A stretch of DNA of 64,000 bases from Akkermansia sp. (GTDB taxonomy: Bacteria > Verrucomicrobiota > Verrucomicrobiia > Verrucomicrobiales > Akkermansiaceae), in contig JAFWYD010000003.1 of assembly GCA_017517805.1 (NCBI GenBank), forward strand, positions 1-64,000, given 5' to 3'. Positions 1-9,404 of this stretch are shown here, in pieces. Every line of letters begins with the position of its first letter. Within the stretch, counting starts at the first letter, position 1. A model generated the notes under the pieces. That model was given only the letters and a program-made list of their open reading frames with translations. It did no database searches and was not told the DNA's origin. A program made the position numbers and the translations under genes.

Positions 1-111
1 AAGTCTTTAGCAAGAATGAGAAAACAAGCAGCGTGGAATACGGCGGTACTGGAGGAGATTCTCTTTACTGCGTTTGCCACAGAAGAAGCAAAAGCGGAAA
101 GTCAACAATAA
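1..111 (+). CDS. 3' end of an unidentified gene (partial)
   Basis: An open frame runs from the first base to a TAA at 109-111 and encodes 36 residues rich in Ala, Glu and Gln. The start lies left of the window. The composition (a helical, charged tail ending in AESQQ) looks like a real protein C-terminus, but there is too little to name a family. A short GC hairpin followed by T residues lies just downstream at about 132-154 and could be its terminator. Confidence 0.5.
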   Translation, partial: KSLARMRKQAAWNTAVLEEILFTAFATEEAKAESQQ

Positions 112-131
112 AAAGAGTCATCGAAATGCGT

Positions 132-154
132 TTGCCCTGGCCACCGGGTTTTTT
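132..154 (+). terminator. possible terminator after the partial gene
   Basis: A short GC-rich hairpin (CCCTGG, CCA, CCGGG, with one bulge) is followed by six T residues. The stem is short, so this is only a candidate. Confidence 0.35.
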
Positions 155-182
155 GATTTGCGTTCAGCAGGCAAGATATGCT
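153..182 (+). promoter_or_regulatory. possible promoter of the prepilin peptidase gene
   Basis: TTGATT (153-158) and TATGCT (177-182) are 18 bases apart. The predicted transcript start lies after the upstream ATG at 178, which supports the later ATG at 205, where a TCAGGA sits 5 bases upstream. Confidence 0.35.
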
Positions 183-204
183 ATCCTCTCTGCGGTCAGG
201 ATAT

Positions 205-1338
205 ATGGAAGCAATTATCACATACACACAGGAGGTGACAGCGGTGGTGCCGTGGCTGCTGCCTTTGTTTTTCGGCCTGTTCGGGGCGTGTGTGGGTTCG
301 TTTCTGAATGTGGTGATATACCGCCTGCCGCGGGGGCTGAGTGTGAATGAACCCAGGCGGTCGTTCTGCCCGCAGTGCAAGGCCCCGATTCCCTGGTATC
401 TGAATCTGCCGGTGCTGAGTTATTTGATGCTGCGGGGGCGCACGGCATGCTGCGGGCGGCATTACACGGCGCGCTATTGTGTGGTAGAGCTGGCGTGTGC
501 GCTGCTTTTTGCGGCTGTGGCCTGGAATTTCTGCACGGATGATATCATCACCCAGGTGCTGCTGTGCGTGTGGGTGGCGGTGATGCTGGCATGTTTCTGC
601 ATCGATTGGGAGCAGATGGTGGTGCTGCCTTCGCTGGCGCTGGTGGCGGCGGTGGCGGGGGGGGGGGTGTCGCGGTTGTCTCCCTGGTTCAGCGGGGAGG
701 GTACGGAACTGCTGCAGGGGCTTATGAGCAGCCTGAGCGGCGCGTTCGGCGGCTTTCTGTTGTTTCGCCTGGTAGCGCTGGCCGGCAAGTTCCTTTTCGG
801 TCGCCGGCAGCAGGCTTTCGCTGCCCCGCAGGAGTGGTTGCTGCACCAGGCTGCTGATGGTGAGGATGTGGAGCTGCTGATTGGGCAGGAGCGCCTGCTG
901 TGGAGCGATTTGTTTCTGGAGAGCAGCAACCGCTTCACCCTGGTGGCGGGGACGGTGACTGGCCACGGTGCCGGGGCAGGGGAGTTGGTGTTCACGGTGG
1001 ATTCTCTCACGCTGCCGGATGGTACGCGCCTTTCGCTGGAGGAGCATGATGAACTGCGCGGCACCTGCTGCGGATACGCCGCCCGCAAGGAGGCCATGGG
1101 CAGCGGAGATGCCTGGCTTGCACTGGCTATCGGCGCGCTCTGCGGCTGGCAGGGGGTGGTGTTTGCGCTGGTGGGGGGCAGCTTTATCGGCATTGCTGCG
1201 GCGTTGGTGGCCCGCGTCGGGCGTGGCACGCCCATGCCTTTTGGCCCGGCGCTGATTGCCGCTGCCCTGGTCTGGTTGTTCTATGGCACCGAGCTCAGCT
1301 CGGCATACCTGGAGTGGGTTGAATCTCTTTTCTGGTGA
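205..1338 (+). CDS. A24-family prepilin peptidase (type IV leader peptidase/methyltransferase)
   Basis: This inner-membrane enzyme cleaves and N-methylates type IV pilin or pseudopilin precursors. Residues near 25-40 carry the GSFLNVVIYRLP signature, followed by CPQC and a displaced CC pair instead of the usual second CxxC. The two catalytic aspartates of the family fit CIDWEQ (about residue 132) and GSGDAW (about 302). At 377 residues it is longer than the usual 250-290, because a soluble segment of roughly 100 residues (about 195-300) separates the two halves of the A24 core. ATG 205 is preferred over an ATG at 178, which overlaps the putative -10 box. The gene ends 7 bases before dusB, so they are probably co-transcribed. 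The family call is firm; its pilin substrates are not in the window. Confidence 0.88.
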   Translation: MEAIITYTQEVTAVVPWLLPLFFGLFGACVGSFLNVVIYRLPRGLSVNEPRRSFCPQCKAPIPWYLNLPVLSYLMLRGRTACCGRHYTARYCVVELACALLFAAVAWNFCTDDIITQVLLCVWVAVMLACFCIDWEQMVVLPSLALVAAVAGGGVSRLSPWFSGEGTELLQGLMSSLSGAFGGFLLFRLVALAGKFLFGRRQQAFAAPQEWLLHQAADGEDVELLIGQERLLWSDLFLESSNRFTLVAGTVTGHGAGAGELVFTVDSLTLPDGTRLSLEEHDELRGTCCGYAARKEAMGSGDAWLALAIGALCGWQGVVFALVGGSFIGIAAALVARVGRGTPMPFGPALIAAALVWLFYGTELSSAYLEWVESLFW

Positions 1339-1345
1339 TTGGTGT

Positions 1346-2317
1346 ATGGCACTTCCTGATTTTTCAGCATTTCCGCTTTACCTGGCTCCCATGGCCGGGG
1401 TGACCGACCCGATTTTCCGCACCTTGTGCAAAGCTGAGGGTGCAGATGTGATGGTGACCGAGTTCGTATCGGCTGAGGGGGTGCTCCAGGCGTGGAGCCG
1501 CAACCGCCGATATGTGGAATTCGAGGATGCTCACCGGCCTCTGGGAATCCAGATTTTCGGCTCTGTGCCCGAGCATTGTGCCGCTGCGGCCCGTATCATC
1601 GTGGATGCTATGCAGCCGGATTTCCTGGATATCAACGCCGGTTGCCCGGTGCCCAAGGTGGTGGGGAAGAACGGTGGCTCTTCCCTGCTGAAGGATTTGC
1701 CCCTCTTGCAGCGTATTGCGGCGGCGGTGGTGCAGGAGCTGGGGACTGATTGCCCGGTGACAACGAAAATCCGCATCGGCTGGGACCAGGAGCATATCTG
1801 CGCACCTGAGGCGGTGCGCAGGCTGGAGGATGCCGGCGTGCAGGCCATTGCGATTCATGGCCGCACCCGCTCTCAACAGTATGGAGGTAGGGCCGATTGG
1901 GAGATGATTGACCGCTGCGCCCGCCTGGTGCACATTCCGGTGATTGGCAATGGCGATATCTGCACGCCGCAGGATGTGCAGCGTGCAAGAGAGACGACAG
2001 CTGTTTCAGCGGTGATGATTGGTCGCGCGGCCATGAATGCCCCCTGGTTGTTCCGCCAGGCGAAGGAATACCTGTGCACCGGCGTGGTGCCCGAGCCTCC
2101 TGCGGCTCCGGAACGCCTGGATTTCATGCTGCGCCATACTCGCATGGCGATTGAGAGCGGCCACTATGGCGATGAACTGGTGACAATGCGCGCCATGCGC
2201 TCCCGTCTCCTCGCTTATGCCAAGGGGATTCCCGGCACCAAGCCTCTGCGCCCCCGGCTCTCCCGCGTAGCATCGTATGCCGAGTTGACGTCGATTTTGG
2301 ATGAAGTCCGCGTGTAG
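1346..2317 (+). CDS. dusB: tRNA-dihydrouridine synthase (DusB-like)
   Basis: This FMN enzyme reduces specific uridines in the tRNA D-loop using NADPH. The TIM-barrel signatures appear in order: APMAGVTD near residue 12, DINAGCPVPK with the catalytic Cys at about residue 100, the IHGRTR phosphate-binding segment near 170, GNGDI near 200 and GRAAMNAPWL near 230. The 323-residue length is normal. The start MALPDFSAF is chosen because it lies just after the upstream stop; an earlier in-frame ATG would extend into the prepilin peptidase gene. Assignment to DusB rather than DusA or DusC rests on overall resemblance. Confidence 0.92.
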   Translation: MALPDFSAFPLYLAPMAGVTDPIFRTLCKAEGADVMVTEFVSAEGVLQAWSRNRRYVEFEDAHRPLGIQIFGSVPEHCAAAARIIVDAMQPDFLDINAGCPVPKVVGKNGGSSLLKDLPLLQRIAAAVVQELGTDCPVTTKIRIGWDQEHICAPEAVRRLEDAGVQAIAIHGRTRSQQYGGRADWEMIDRCARLVHIPVIGNGDICTPQDVQRARETTAVSAVMIGRAAMNAPWLFRQAKEYLCTGVVPEPPAAPERLDFMLRHTRMAIESGHYGDELVTMRAMRSRLLAYAKGIPGTKPLRPRLSRVASYAELTSILDEVRV

Positions 2318-2449
2318 CGCGGAGCTCGTTTCCAACAGACCCGGCAGGAAATTGCTCATGGATGGGCTCCCTGGCGGCGAAGCCGCAACGGGAAACAATA
2401 TCCCCGCCCTGCGGGCGGGGACGATAATTGCAGACCTGCTCCCGGGGAA

Positions 2450-3181
2450 TCACATCTTGAACTGCTCGCCCAGATAAATCTTACGGGTCTTCGGATCGTT
2501 GGCAATTTCATCGGCATTGCCTTCCTTGATGACCTTGCCCTCGAACAGGATGTAGGCGCGGTCCACAATGCCGAGCGTTTCGCGCACGTTGTGGTCGGTA
2601 ATCAGGATGGAAAGCCCATCGGTTTCGCGCAGGGAGGCGACAATGTGCTGGATGTCCTGCACGGCGATGGGATCCACACCGGCAAAGGGTTCATCGAGCA
2701 TGAGCAGTCTGGGGTTGGCTGCCAGCGCGCGGGCGATGGTGAGTCGGCGTTTCTCACCGCCGGAAAGCTGGATGGACTGGCTCTTGCGCAGGCGGGTGAT
2801 GTTGAAGCGCTCCAGCAACTCATCGCATTTGGCTTTCTTTTCCTTGCGGGTGAGGTCTGAGCGGGTTTCGAGGATGGCCATCAGGTTCTCATTGACGGTG
2901 AGTTTGCGGAAGATGGATTCTTCCTGCGGAAGATAGCCCATGCCCAGGCGGGCGCGCAGGTGCATCGGCAGCCCGGAGACATCTTTGCCGCAGAAATCAA
3001 CGGTGCCTGTATCCGGACGCACCAGCCCGGCTACCATGTAGAAGGAGGTGGTCTTGCCTGCGCCATTCGGCCCGAGCAGACCGACAATTTCGCCCTCGTG
3101 CACGGTGATGTTCACATCGCTGACGACCTGGCGCTCGCCGTATGATTTGCAGAGGCCTGTGGCCTTGAGAAGGATTTCCAT
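2450..3181 (-). CDS. lptB: LPS export ABC transporter ATPase LptB
   Basis: This is the cytoplasmic ATPase that powers LptFG extraction of lipopolysaccharide from the inner membrane. The 243 residues show Walker A GPNGAGKTT (about 37-45), the LSGGEKRR signature (about 140), Walker B LMLDEPFAGVDP (about 160) and an H-loop in LITDHNVRE. Family features include the early GLCKSYGERQVV strand and the ending YLGEQF. It lies 2 bases downstream of the OstA-like gene on the same strand, making a kdsA-lptC-lptA-lptB order like that of many Gram-negatives. The LptF and LptG permeases are not in the window. Confidence 0.95.
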   Translation of the reverse strand: MEILLKATGLCKSYGERQVVSDVNITVHEGEIVGLLGPNGAGKTTSFYMVAGLVRPDTGTVDFCGKDVSGLPMHLRARLGMGYLPQEESIFRKLTVNENLMAILETRSDLTRKEKKAKCDELLERFNITRLRKSQSIQLSGGEKRRLTIARALAANPRLLMLDEPFAGVDPIAVQDIQHIVASLRETDGLSILITDHNVRETLGIVDRAYILFEGKVIKEGNADEIANDPKTRKIYLGEQFKM

Positions 3182-3183
3182 AA

Positions 3184-5511
3184 TTATTGATTGGATTTCT
3201 GGGATTTCTGTTGTTCAATCTGCTGCTTGATATTGGTAGCGTGTGTGGTGTGGCGTGCGCCGGTGATGCTGGCGTTATTGTTGGCATCGATGCTGATGGC
3301 CGCACCTTCGCCGCTGGCCACATGAGTGTTGTTGGCATCTGCCAGGGTCACTTCCTTGCCCTTGAGAACCTTCATGCCGGAGGCTGCATCAACCTCCAGG
3401 AAATCACCCGTGGCGCGGAGCATGCGCCCGGTGCTGTCCTTGCCCGCCACGGCCACATTGCCGCGAGCGGTGGCGCGTTTGATGCCTCCGAGCATCTTGT
3501 CCTGCCCTTTGCCGGAAGTATCCATGGTCAGGCGCACGGGACCCGTGCACTGCATGGAGCCTTTTTCGGTCTGCACGGTGCAGCCCGAGTTGGTGGTTGC
3601 TTCCTGGATGCCGGTGTAGTTAAAGTTTCCGATGGGCGAGCCGCCCTTGGACGGTTGGGTTTCCTGCTTGTCACTGGTGAGTTTGGCACTCAGGGGACCT
3701 CTGGTGGTCAGGATGCCCGCTTCGCTGTTGATGCGGGTGGCGCTGCCGGTTTCCAGGCGGTCCTCGGCGCGTATGAGGCGCACATAGTCCCGGCAGCGGG
3801 CTGTGGTGGTGCCTTTATCGCTGAGCATGACGGCAGAAATGCGTTCGCCATTGAGCCTGATATCGCCGTTGGCCTGCATTTCCATGGTAGCCATCTTCCC
3901 TTCTGCCGGTGTGGCTTCAACCCGGTTGCCATTATACACAGCGGTGAGTTGCTGCCCAGGTGCGCTGGTGATGAGGGTTTCTCCTGTGTTGATATCGGTC
4001 TCTACGCTATCGGCTTTTAATTCGCCTATGCATTTACGGGTGGCGGGGGCATAGCGATGCGCGATGACATTGCCGCTTGCCTTGGCACGGGCGATTTCGC
4101 CAAATTGCGCAATGGCCAGATTGGGCATGCCCGGCTTCTGCTCGGGGACTTTTGCTCCCGGTTTGCGGGCCAGTACCAGGTGGGTGGGACCCTCGCTGCT
4201 GAAATCCATTTCGGTATCTGCGATGGTGATTCCCTTGTTTGTGGTAATCGTACCCAGATCTGCGCGGAAGATAACATTGTCATTCGCTTTGAAGGTGCCG
4301 GCAATCGGGCTGGCTCCTTTGTCGCCCCCGCGTGTATAGTTGCCGCTGATGTCGCTGCCGCGCAGCTCAATGTCGCCATTGGGAAGAAGGTGGATGCCTT
4401 CATTGGCATTGACGATGTACTCTCCGTATACGATGCGGCATTTGCCTCCTGTAAGCGAGCAGTCACCCGTCTTGCCATTGTAGCGCAGTTCGTCACCGTG
4501 GAGCTCGGTGCCTGGCTGGTCTTCCCTGGCGCGTTGCGAAGCCACGACCTGTCCCTTGGCGCTGGCGGTGTCGATGCCTTCAAATTTCAGTCCGGTGAAC
4601 TGGCTCATGAAGCCTTTCTTTTTGCCGGAATCGGTAGCCGCAGCCGGTGCCAGCCTGACGCAGAGCATTTCTGAGCAGGAGAGTGTGCCATCAGGATGAT
4701 TGAAGCTGCTTTTGCCGGGGATATGCAGAGTGCTGGTTGCCGCGTGGTAATACACATGCCCGCCGGAGGTGCAGAGCTCGGAGCGTTGTCCTTGCTCATC
4801 GACCATGGCAAGGTGGATGATGCCTCCTTCCAGCAGGATGTTGCCTGCGGCATCTGCCAGCAGCCGCGGGGCAGGGGCGCTGCCTTCTCCCGGTTTGATA
4901 CGGATGCTGTTCTTACCGTAATCGATGGCGATGTCCTTGCCCGGTGTCGGTGCGTACAGGAGAATCGTGTTGGAAATGGTATCTGCTATGGCGTGCTCGG
5001 TGTCGATGGCGGCTGGTTCGCCTTTGTACCCGCTTTCTTCTTCCTGCGCGGCTGGGTCTTCGGACGCCTGCTCCGGTGCGGGTGTTGCTGCATCAATAAC
5101 CTGACCTGGCGTTGCTTCTGCCGCAGGGTTATCTGCCTCGGATCCATCTATGGCCTTGCTTAGCCCCGGCAGGTGGATGTGCAGCTGTTGTGCTGCTTTG
5201 ATGCTGAGGCGTCGGTCGATGAATCTGACATTGCCCAGGTAGATGATACGGGAAGTATCTGCATCGAACATCATGCCCAGCTCCGACATGATTTTGGTGT
5301 CATCTGTCACCGTTTCATCCTCGTAGCTGTATTCGGCAGAGGGGGCGGGCAGCTCCACGCCCAGCTCTTTCAGGTCTCCGGTAATCCGGGAGAGATTGTT
5401 GCACCAAGTGTCTGCCTGGGTGCGGGCTTTCTGCAAATCGGCACTATAGTCTGCTGCTGATGCACAGAGCACGGGGATTGCCAGTGCTGCAATGACGGCG
5501 GCTTTAATCAT
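3184..5511 (-). CDS. LptA/OstA-like periplasmic protein, very large
   Basis: The 775-residue product begins with a signal peptide (MIKAAVIAALAIPVLCASA). It has repeated short beta-strand segments such as ADAAGNILLEGG, GDELRYNGKTGDCSLTGG and QANGDIRLNGE, the pattern of OstA/LptA beta-jellyroll domains that bridge LPS across the periplasm. A low-complexity Pro/Glu/Ala linker lies near residues 125-170. E. coli LptA has about 185 residues, so this looks like several OstA-like units in one chain. It sits between the LptC-like gene (4-base overlap upstream) and lptB, which supports an LPS-bridge role. The domain call comes from pattern and context, without a clean motif. Confidence 0.72.
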   Translation of the reverse strand: MIKAAVIAALAIPVLCASAADYSADLQKARTQADTWCNNLSRITGDLKELGVELPAPSAEYSYEDETVTDDTKIMSELGMMFDADTSRIIYLGNVRFIDRRLSIKAAQQLHIHLPGLSKAIDGSEADNPAAEATPGQVIDAATPAPEQASEDPAAQEEESGYKGEPAAIDTEHAIADTISNTILLYAPTPGKDIAIDYGKNSIRIKPGEGSAPAPRLLADAAGNILLEGGIIHLAMVDEQGQRSELCTSGGHVYYHAATSTLHIPGKSSFNHPDGTLSCSEMLCVRLAPAAATDSGKKKGFMSQFTGLKFEGIDTASAKGQVVASQRAREDQPGTELHGDELRYNGKTGDCSLTGGKCRIVYGEYIVNANEGIHLLPNGDIELRGSDISGNYTRGGDKGASPIAGTFKANDNVIFRADLGTITTNKGITIADTEMDFSSEGPTHLVLARKPGAKVPEQKPGMPNLAIAQFGEIARAKASGNVIAHRYAPATRKCIGELKADSVETDINTGETLITSAPGQQLTAVYNGNRVEATPAEGKMATMEMQANGDIRLNGERISAVMLSDKGTTTARCRDYVRLIRAEDRLETGSATRINSEAGILTTRGPLSAKLTSDKQETQPSKGGSPIGNFNYTGIQEATTNSGCTVQTEKGSMQCTGPVRLTMDTSGKGQDKMLGGIKRATARGNVAVAGKDSTGRMLRATGDFLEVDAASGMKVLKGKEVTLADANNTHVASGEGAAISIDANNNASITGARHTTHATNIKQQIEQQKSQKSNQ

Positions 5512-5990
5512 TTGTTCCGGCCTTTCTTCTGGTTCAGTTTGGCTGTCGAGATGATAGTGGTTACCGGGCCGCGCAGGAATCCCTTGCGGGTGGAGGTGTT
5601 GAAGATGACTCCGTTGCCTGTAGCCGAAAATCGCGGATCCTGCACCGATGCTTCACCGGTGGTATGCGCCGTCCTGGTGCTGAAGTGGTAGTGGATACTG
5701 TCTGCTTTCACATCGGTCTGGGCCCCATCGTTTCCGTAGAGTGAGGCGCTTAACTTCTCGAGAACGACTGATTTGCGAGTCTTGACGATGAGTTTTTCTG
5801 CCAGGAGCAAGGCACTGACCCGGTGGTTGTCGTAGCGGGGAATAGAAATCTTTTCCACCACGGAACCGACCGGAAGAAATTGTAGTGCCGGGAAATCATC
5901 GCTTGCGGCGGTATCCGGTGCCACCAGCTGCCCCATGCCTGGCAGGGGCAGCAGGTTGAGCGCGCAGAGCAGTATCAGGTGCTTTCTCAT
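5508..5990 (-). CDS. LptC-like small exported protein
   Basis: This 160-residue protein starts with a signal peptide or N-terminal anchor (MRKHLILLCALNLLPLPGMG). The rest is beta-rich (KADSIHYHFSTRTAHTTGEA, ending GFLRGPVTTIIS), which resembles one LptC/OstA jellyroll. Its last bases overlap the start of the larger OstA-like gene by 4 (ATGA), and its start abuts the kdsA stop, so it is translated in the kdsA-lpt operon. LptC links the LptBFG extractor to LptA. The assignment is mainly positional; sequence similarity alone would be weak. Confidence 0.6.
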   Translation of the reverse strand: MRKHLILLCALNLLPLPGMGQLVAPDTAASDDFPALQFLPVGSVVEKISIPRYDNHRVSALLLAEKLIVKTRKSVVLEKLSASLYGNDGAQTDVKADSIHYHFSTRTAHTTGEASVQDPRFSATGNGVIFNTSTRKGFLRGPVTTIISTAKLNQKKGRNK

Positions 5991-6814
5991 CAGATGCTGG
6001 CCATTTGCTCGCAGGCTTTGCGCACGAGCATGAGGTTGCTGAGAATCTTTTCGAGGTCCTTGAGGTAGACCTGGTTGGGACCATCGCTCATGGCGTGGTC
6101 GGGGTCCTTGTGCACCTCCATGAACACGCCATCGATACCCATGGTCATGGCGGCGTTGGCCAGCACAGGTGCCAGCTCGCGGTCGCCACCCGTGGCACCC
6201 CCCAGGCCACCCGGGCGCTGGACGGAGTGCGTGGCATCAAAGACGACCGGGCAGCCGAACTTCTTCATCCAGTACATACCGCGCATGTCGACGATGAGGT
6301 TGTTGTAGCCGAAGGAGGTGCCGCGCTCGCAGAGCATGTATTTATCGCAGCCGAAGGCTTCCATCTTCTCGCAGATGTTCTTGCAGTCCCAAGGTGCCAG
6401 GAACTGCCCCTTCTTGATGTTGACGGGGCGACCAGTCTTGGCGCAGGCTTCCAGCAGGTCGCTCTGGCGGCTCAGGAAAGCCGGCACCTGGAGCAAATCC
6501 ACAAACTGGGCAGCGTATTCGGCCTGCTGCTCGGTGTGCACATCGGTCACGACCGGGCATTTGAGTTCCTTGCCGATTTCGGAGAGGATGCGGCAGCCTT
6601 CCTCGATGCCGGGGCCGCGGAAACTCTTCACGCTGGTGCGGTTGGCCTTATCGTAGGAGGCCTTGAAGATGAACTGCACTCCCAGTCGGGTGCAGATTTC
6701 CTTGATGGCCGTGGCCATCTCCCAGGCAAAGGCTTCGTTCTCAAGAGAGCAGGGTCCGAGCAGGAAGAAGGGTTCCTGCCCGCCGATGACTACGTTCTGA
6801 ATGTTGAAAGACAT
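5990..6814 (-). CDS. kdsA: 3-deoxy-8-phosphooctulonate synthase
   Basis: KdsA condenses phosphoenolpyruvate with arabinose 5-phosphate to make KDO 8-phosphate for the LPS inner core. Visible signatures are LLGPCSLEN near the N-terminus, FKASYDKANRTS and FRGPG around residues 50-70, TDVHTEQQAEYAA, QVPAFLSRQSDLLEA and the C-terminal DGVFMEVHKDPDHAMSDGPNQ. The 274-residue length is typical. ATG 6814 (MSFNIQNV) is chosen because it matches the family N-terminus; the frame upstream is open for 45 codons but crosses the promoter at 6839-6867. It heads the lpt operon, coupling KDO synthesis to LPS transport. Confidence 0.96.
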   Translation of the reverse strand: MSFNIQNVVIGGQEPFFLLGPCSLENEAFAWEMATAIKEICTRLGVQFIFKASYDKANRTSVKSFRGPGIEEGCRILSEIGKELKCPVVTDVHTEQQAEYAAQFVDLLQVPAFLSRQSDLLEACAKTGRPVNIKKGQFLAPWDCKNICEKMEAFGCDKYMLCERGTSFGYNNLIVDMRGMYWMKKFGCPVVFDATHSVQRPGGLGGATGGDRELAPVLANAAMTMGIDGVFMEVHKDPDHAMSDGPNQVYLKDLEKILSNLMLVRKACEQMASI

Positions 6815-6838
6815 GGCAAAAGTTGTTTCGATGTGTAC

Positions 6839-6867
6839 ATTATGCCCCAAGCCCCAGTTGAAGTCAA
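6839..6867 (-). promoter_or_regulatory. promoter of the kdsA-lpt operon
   Basis: Reading the minus strand, TTGACT (6867-6862) and CATAAT (6844-6839) are separated by 17 bases. The predicted untranslated leader is about 17 bases with no clear ribosome binding site. Confidence 0.6.
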
Positions 6868-6928
6868 TGAGATTTCGCTTTGCGGGCCGTAAAATTGCCT
6901 GATTGCCGTGCGTCTTGTGATTTTGGGC

Positions 6929-6957
6929 TTGCATTTTGCGCGGGAACATTGTAATTT
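6929..6957 (+). promoter_or_regulatory. promoter of purH
   Basis: TTGCAT (6929-6934) and TAATTT (6952-6957) are 17 bases apart, upstream of ATG 6993. It is divergent from, and close to, the kdsA promoter. Confidence 0.5.
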
Positions 6958-6992
6958 ACGCCGCCGCTTTCGCGGAGCAACCAGAATCTATC

Positions 6993-8549
6993 ATGGAAAC
7001 AACACGAATTCAGCGCGCCCTGCTTTCCGTATCGGATAAGACCGGGCTTGATAAGTTTGCCAAGGGGCTTGTAGCCCAGAATGTTCAGCTTATTTCCACG
7101 GGTGGCACCTGCCGCTACTTGCAGGAACTGGGCCTGCCGGTTACCGAAATTTCTGATTACACAGGGGCCCCTGAACTGTTCGATGGCCGCGTGAAGACCC
7201 TGCACCCGAAGGTGCATGGAGGTCTGCTTCAGCGCCGCGACCTGGAGGAGCACCAGCAGCAGGCCAAGGATAACGATATCCCCACGATTGACCTGGTTTG
7301 CGTGAATCTCTACCCGTTCGAGGAGACGATTGCCAAGGAGGGGGTGACCTTGGCCGAGGCTATTGAGAAAATTGATATCGGCGGACCTTCGATGCTGCGT
7401 TCTGCTGCCAAGAATTATGCCTCTGTGACGGTAGTTTCTGACCCGGTTGATTATGATACCGTGCTGGAGGAAATGGAGAACCACCAGGGCAATACCACCC
7501 TGAAGACCCGTGAGAAACTGGCGGTGAAGGTGTTCATGCGCACTTCTTCCTACGATACCGCTATTTCCAACTACCTGGGTCACCGCGCTGAGGATAGTAC
7601 CAAGAATAACTTTACATTGTCTCTGCCTTTCAACCAGACGCTGCGTTATGGTGATAATCCCCACCAGCCCAGCGTGATGTATGGTAACTTCGATTCCATC
7701 TTCACCCCGCTTCAGGGTAAGGAACTTTCCTACACCAACATCCTCGACCTGGATGCCGCTGCTTCTCTCATCATGAACTTCCGCCGCCCGACGGTGGGTA
7801 TCCTGAAGCACACCAACCCCTGCGGTGTAGGCCAGGACGATGAGGACCTGGTGGAGGCATGGAAGCGCGCCTACCAGACAGATACGCAGGCTCCCTTCGG
7901 CGGTGTTATCGTGATGAACCGCCCGATGACTGAGGCTCTGGCCCGCATCGTGGGTGCCATCTTTACCGATGTGATTATCGCTCCCGACTATGAGCCCGAG
8001 GCTCGTGCCATCCTCACCAAGAAGAAGAACTGCCGCATCATGCGTATCGATATGGATGCCTGGCGCGAGTTCTGCAAGGTGCCTATGGTGCGCACCGCTC
8101 CTGGTGGCCTCATGACCGTGAAGCGCGATGACGAGGTGATGGGTCTGGATAACCTGGAAGCCAAGGTGGTGACCAAGCGTGTGCCTACTGCTGAGGAACT
8201 GGAGGCCATGCGCTTTGCATGGCGAGTGTGCAAGCAGGTGCATTCCAACGCCATCGTCTTCACCAACAAGAACGGCACGCTGGGTATCGGCGCCGGCCAG
8301 ATGAGCCGCGTGGATTCCGCCAAGATTGCCGTGTGGAAGGCTGGTCAGGCCGGGCTCGACCTCAAGGGTAGCGTGATTGCTTCCGATGGTCTGTTCCCCT
8401 TTGCTGATGGTCTGCAGACTGCCATCGATGCCGGTGCTACCGCCTGCATCCAGCCGGGTGGCTCCATCCGCGATGAAGAGGTGATTGCCGCCGCTGATGC
8501 TGCGGGTATTGCCATGGTCTTCACCGGTGCCCGCCACTTCCTGCACTAA
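6993..8549 (+). CDS. purH: bifunctional AICAR formyltransferase/IMP cyclohydrolase
   Basis: PurH catalyses the last two steps of purine synthesis, from AICAR through FAICAR to IMP. The N-terminal cyclohydrolase (MGS-like) domain shows [33 protein letters not shown] and [11 protein letters not shown]. The transformylase domain shows [66 protein letters not shown] and [13 protein letters not shown]. The length of 518 residues is standard. ATG 6993 fits the family start; an in-frame ATG 19 codons earlier overlaps the -35 region. A strong terminator follows. Confidence 0.97.
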   Translation: METTRIQRALLSVSDKTGLDKFAKGLVAQNVQLISTGGTCRYLQELGLPVTEISDYTGAPELFDGRVKTLHPKVHGGLLQRRDLEEHQQQAKDNDIPTIDLVCVNLYPFEETIAKEGVTLAEAIEKIDIGGPSMLRSAAKNYASVTVVSDPVDYDTVLEEMENHQGNTTLKTREKLAVKVFMRTSSYDTAISNYLGHRAEDSTKNNFTLSLPFNQTLRYGDNPHQPSVMYGNFDSIFTPLQGKELSYTNILDLDAAASLIMNFRRPTVGILKHTNPCGVGQDDEDLVEAWKRAYQTDTQAPFGGVIVMNRPMTEALARIVGAIFTDVIIAPDYEPEARAILTKKKNCRIMRIDMDAWREFCKVPMVRTAPGGLMTVKRDDEVMGLDNLEAKVVTKRVPTAEELEAMRFAWRVCKQVHSNAIVFTNKNGTLGIGAGQMSRVDSAKIAVWKAGQAGLDLKGSVIASDGLFPFADGLQTAIDAGATACIQPGGSIRDEEVIAAADAAGIAMVFTGARHFLH

Positions 8550-8564
8550 AGCAGCAGATTTCGG

Positions 8565-8604
8565 AACCCCGGTTCTGCAAGCGGCAGGGCCGGGGTTCTT
8601 TTTT
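8565..8604 (+). terminator. terminator after purH
   Basis: AACCCCGG (8565-8572) pairs with CCGGGGTT (8590-8597), and a run of T residues follows. Confidence 0.8.
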
Positions 8605-8641
8605 CAACATCTCATCCATTTCTCAACTCTCATCATATAAT

Positions 8642-9382
8642 ATGCATCTCGGTGTCAATATTGACCACGTAGCAACCCTGCGCCAGGCGCGCTATGCCAC
8701 CATGCTCGATTCACACAACGTGGAGCCGGATATCGTGGCTGCAGCTCTTGCAGCCCAGGCGGGCGGGGCAGATTCCATCACTTTGCATGTGCGCGAAGAC
8801 CGCCGCCACATGCAGGATGCCGATGCCTTTGCCGTGCGCCGCGAGGTGAAGCTGCCGCTGAATCTGGAGATGGGGGCCACCCCGGCTATGTTGGAGTTTG
8901 CCCTGCGGCTCAAACCGGATTTTGTCTGCCTGGTGCCGGAGCGGCGCGAGGAGATTACCACCGAGGGCGGCCTCGATGTAGCCGGTCACCTGGAGGAACT
9001 GCGCCCGCTGGTGGCCGCTCTGTTGGCCAACGGCAGCAAGGTGAGTATGTTCATCGACCCTGATGCCGGGCAGGTGCGCGCCAGCGCTGCCCTGGGGGCT
9101 CCCATGGTCGAGCTGCACACGGGCCGCTTTGCCAATACTCTGGGCGAAGAGCGCGCCGCCGAGACAAAGCGCCTGGTGGAAGCTGCAGAGCTGGCCCATT
9201 CTCTGGGGATTGAGGTGCACGCCGGGCATGGCATTCAGGTGGGAAATCTTGCAGACCTGGCTGTGGTGCCGCATCTGACGGAGCTCAATATCGGCCACAC
9301 CATTATCTGCCGGGCTATCTTTACAGGCCTTACCGAGGCTGTGCGCGAGATGAAGACCGCCATCGGCGTTTACCGCTGGTGA
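8642..9382 (+). CDS. pdxJ: pyridoxine 5'-phosphate synthase
   Basis: PdxJ condenses 1-deoxyxylulose 5-phosphate with 3-amino-2-oxopropyl phosphate to give pyridoxine 5'-phosphate (DXP-dependent vitamin B6 pathway). The TIM-barrel signatures are LGVNIDHVATLRQAR at the N-terminus, ADSITLHVREDRRHMQD, LNLEMG near residue 80, FVCLVPERREEITTEGG, SMFIDPD, VELHTG, VHAGHG and LNIGHTIICRA. The length of 246 residues is normal. The start follows an AT-rich stretch directly, with no ribosome binding site. It is monocistronic between two terminators. Confidence 0.97.
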   Translation: MHLGVNIDHVATLRQARYATMLDSHNVEPDIVAAALAAQAGGADSITLHVREDRRHMQDADAFAVRREVKLPLNLEMGATPAMLEFALRLKPDFVCLVPERREEITTEGGLDVAGHLEELRPLVAALLANGSKVSMFIDPDAGQVRASAALGAPMVELHTGRFANTLGEERAAETKRLVEAAELAHSLGIEVHAGHGIQVGNLADLAVVPHLTELNIGHTIICRAIFTGLTEAVREMKTAIGVYRW

Positions 9383-9404
9383 GCGTTGCGCTGAGTATTT
9401 CGGG

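Noticed and set aside
178-204. Upstream ATG (178) as start of the prepilin peptidase
   Set aside because: It overlaps the putative -10 box and lacks a ribosome binding site, while ATG 205 has one and begins the conserved protein.
8636-8641. TATAAT directly before pdxJ as its promoter
   Set aside because: It touches the ATG, so transcription would start inside the coding region; no -35 box at the right distance.
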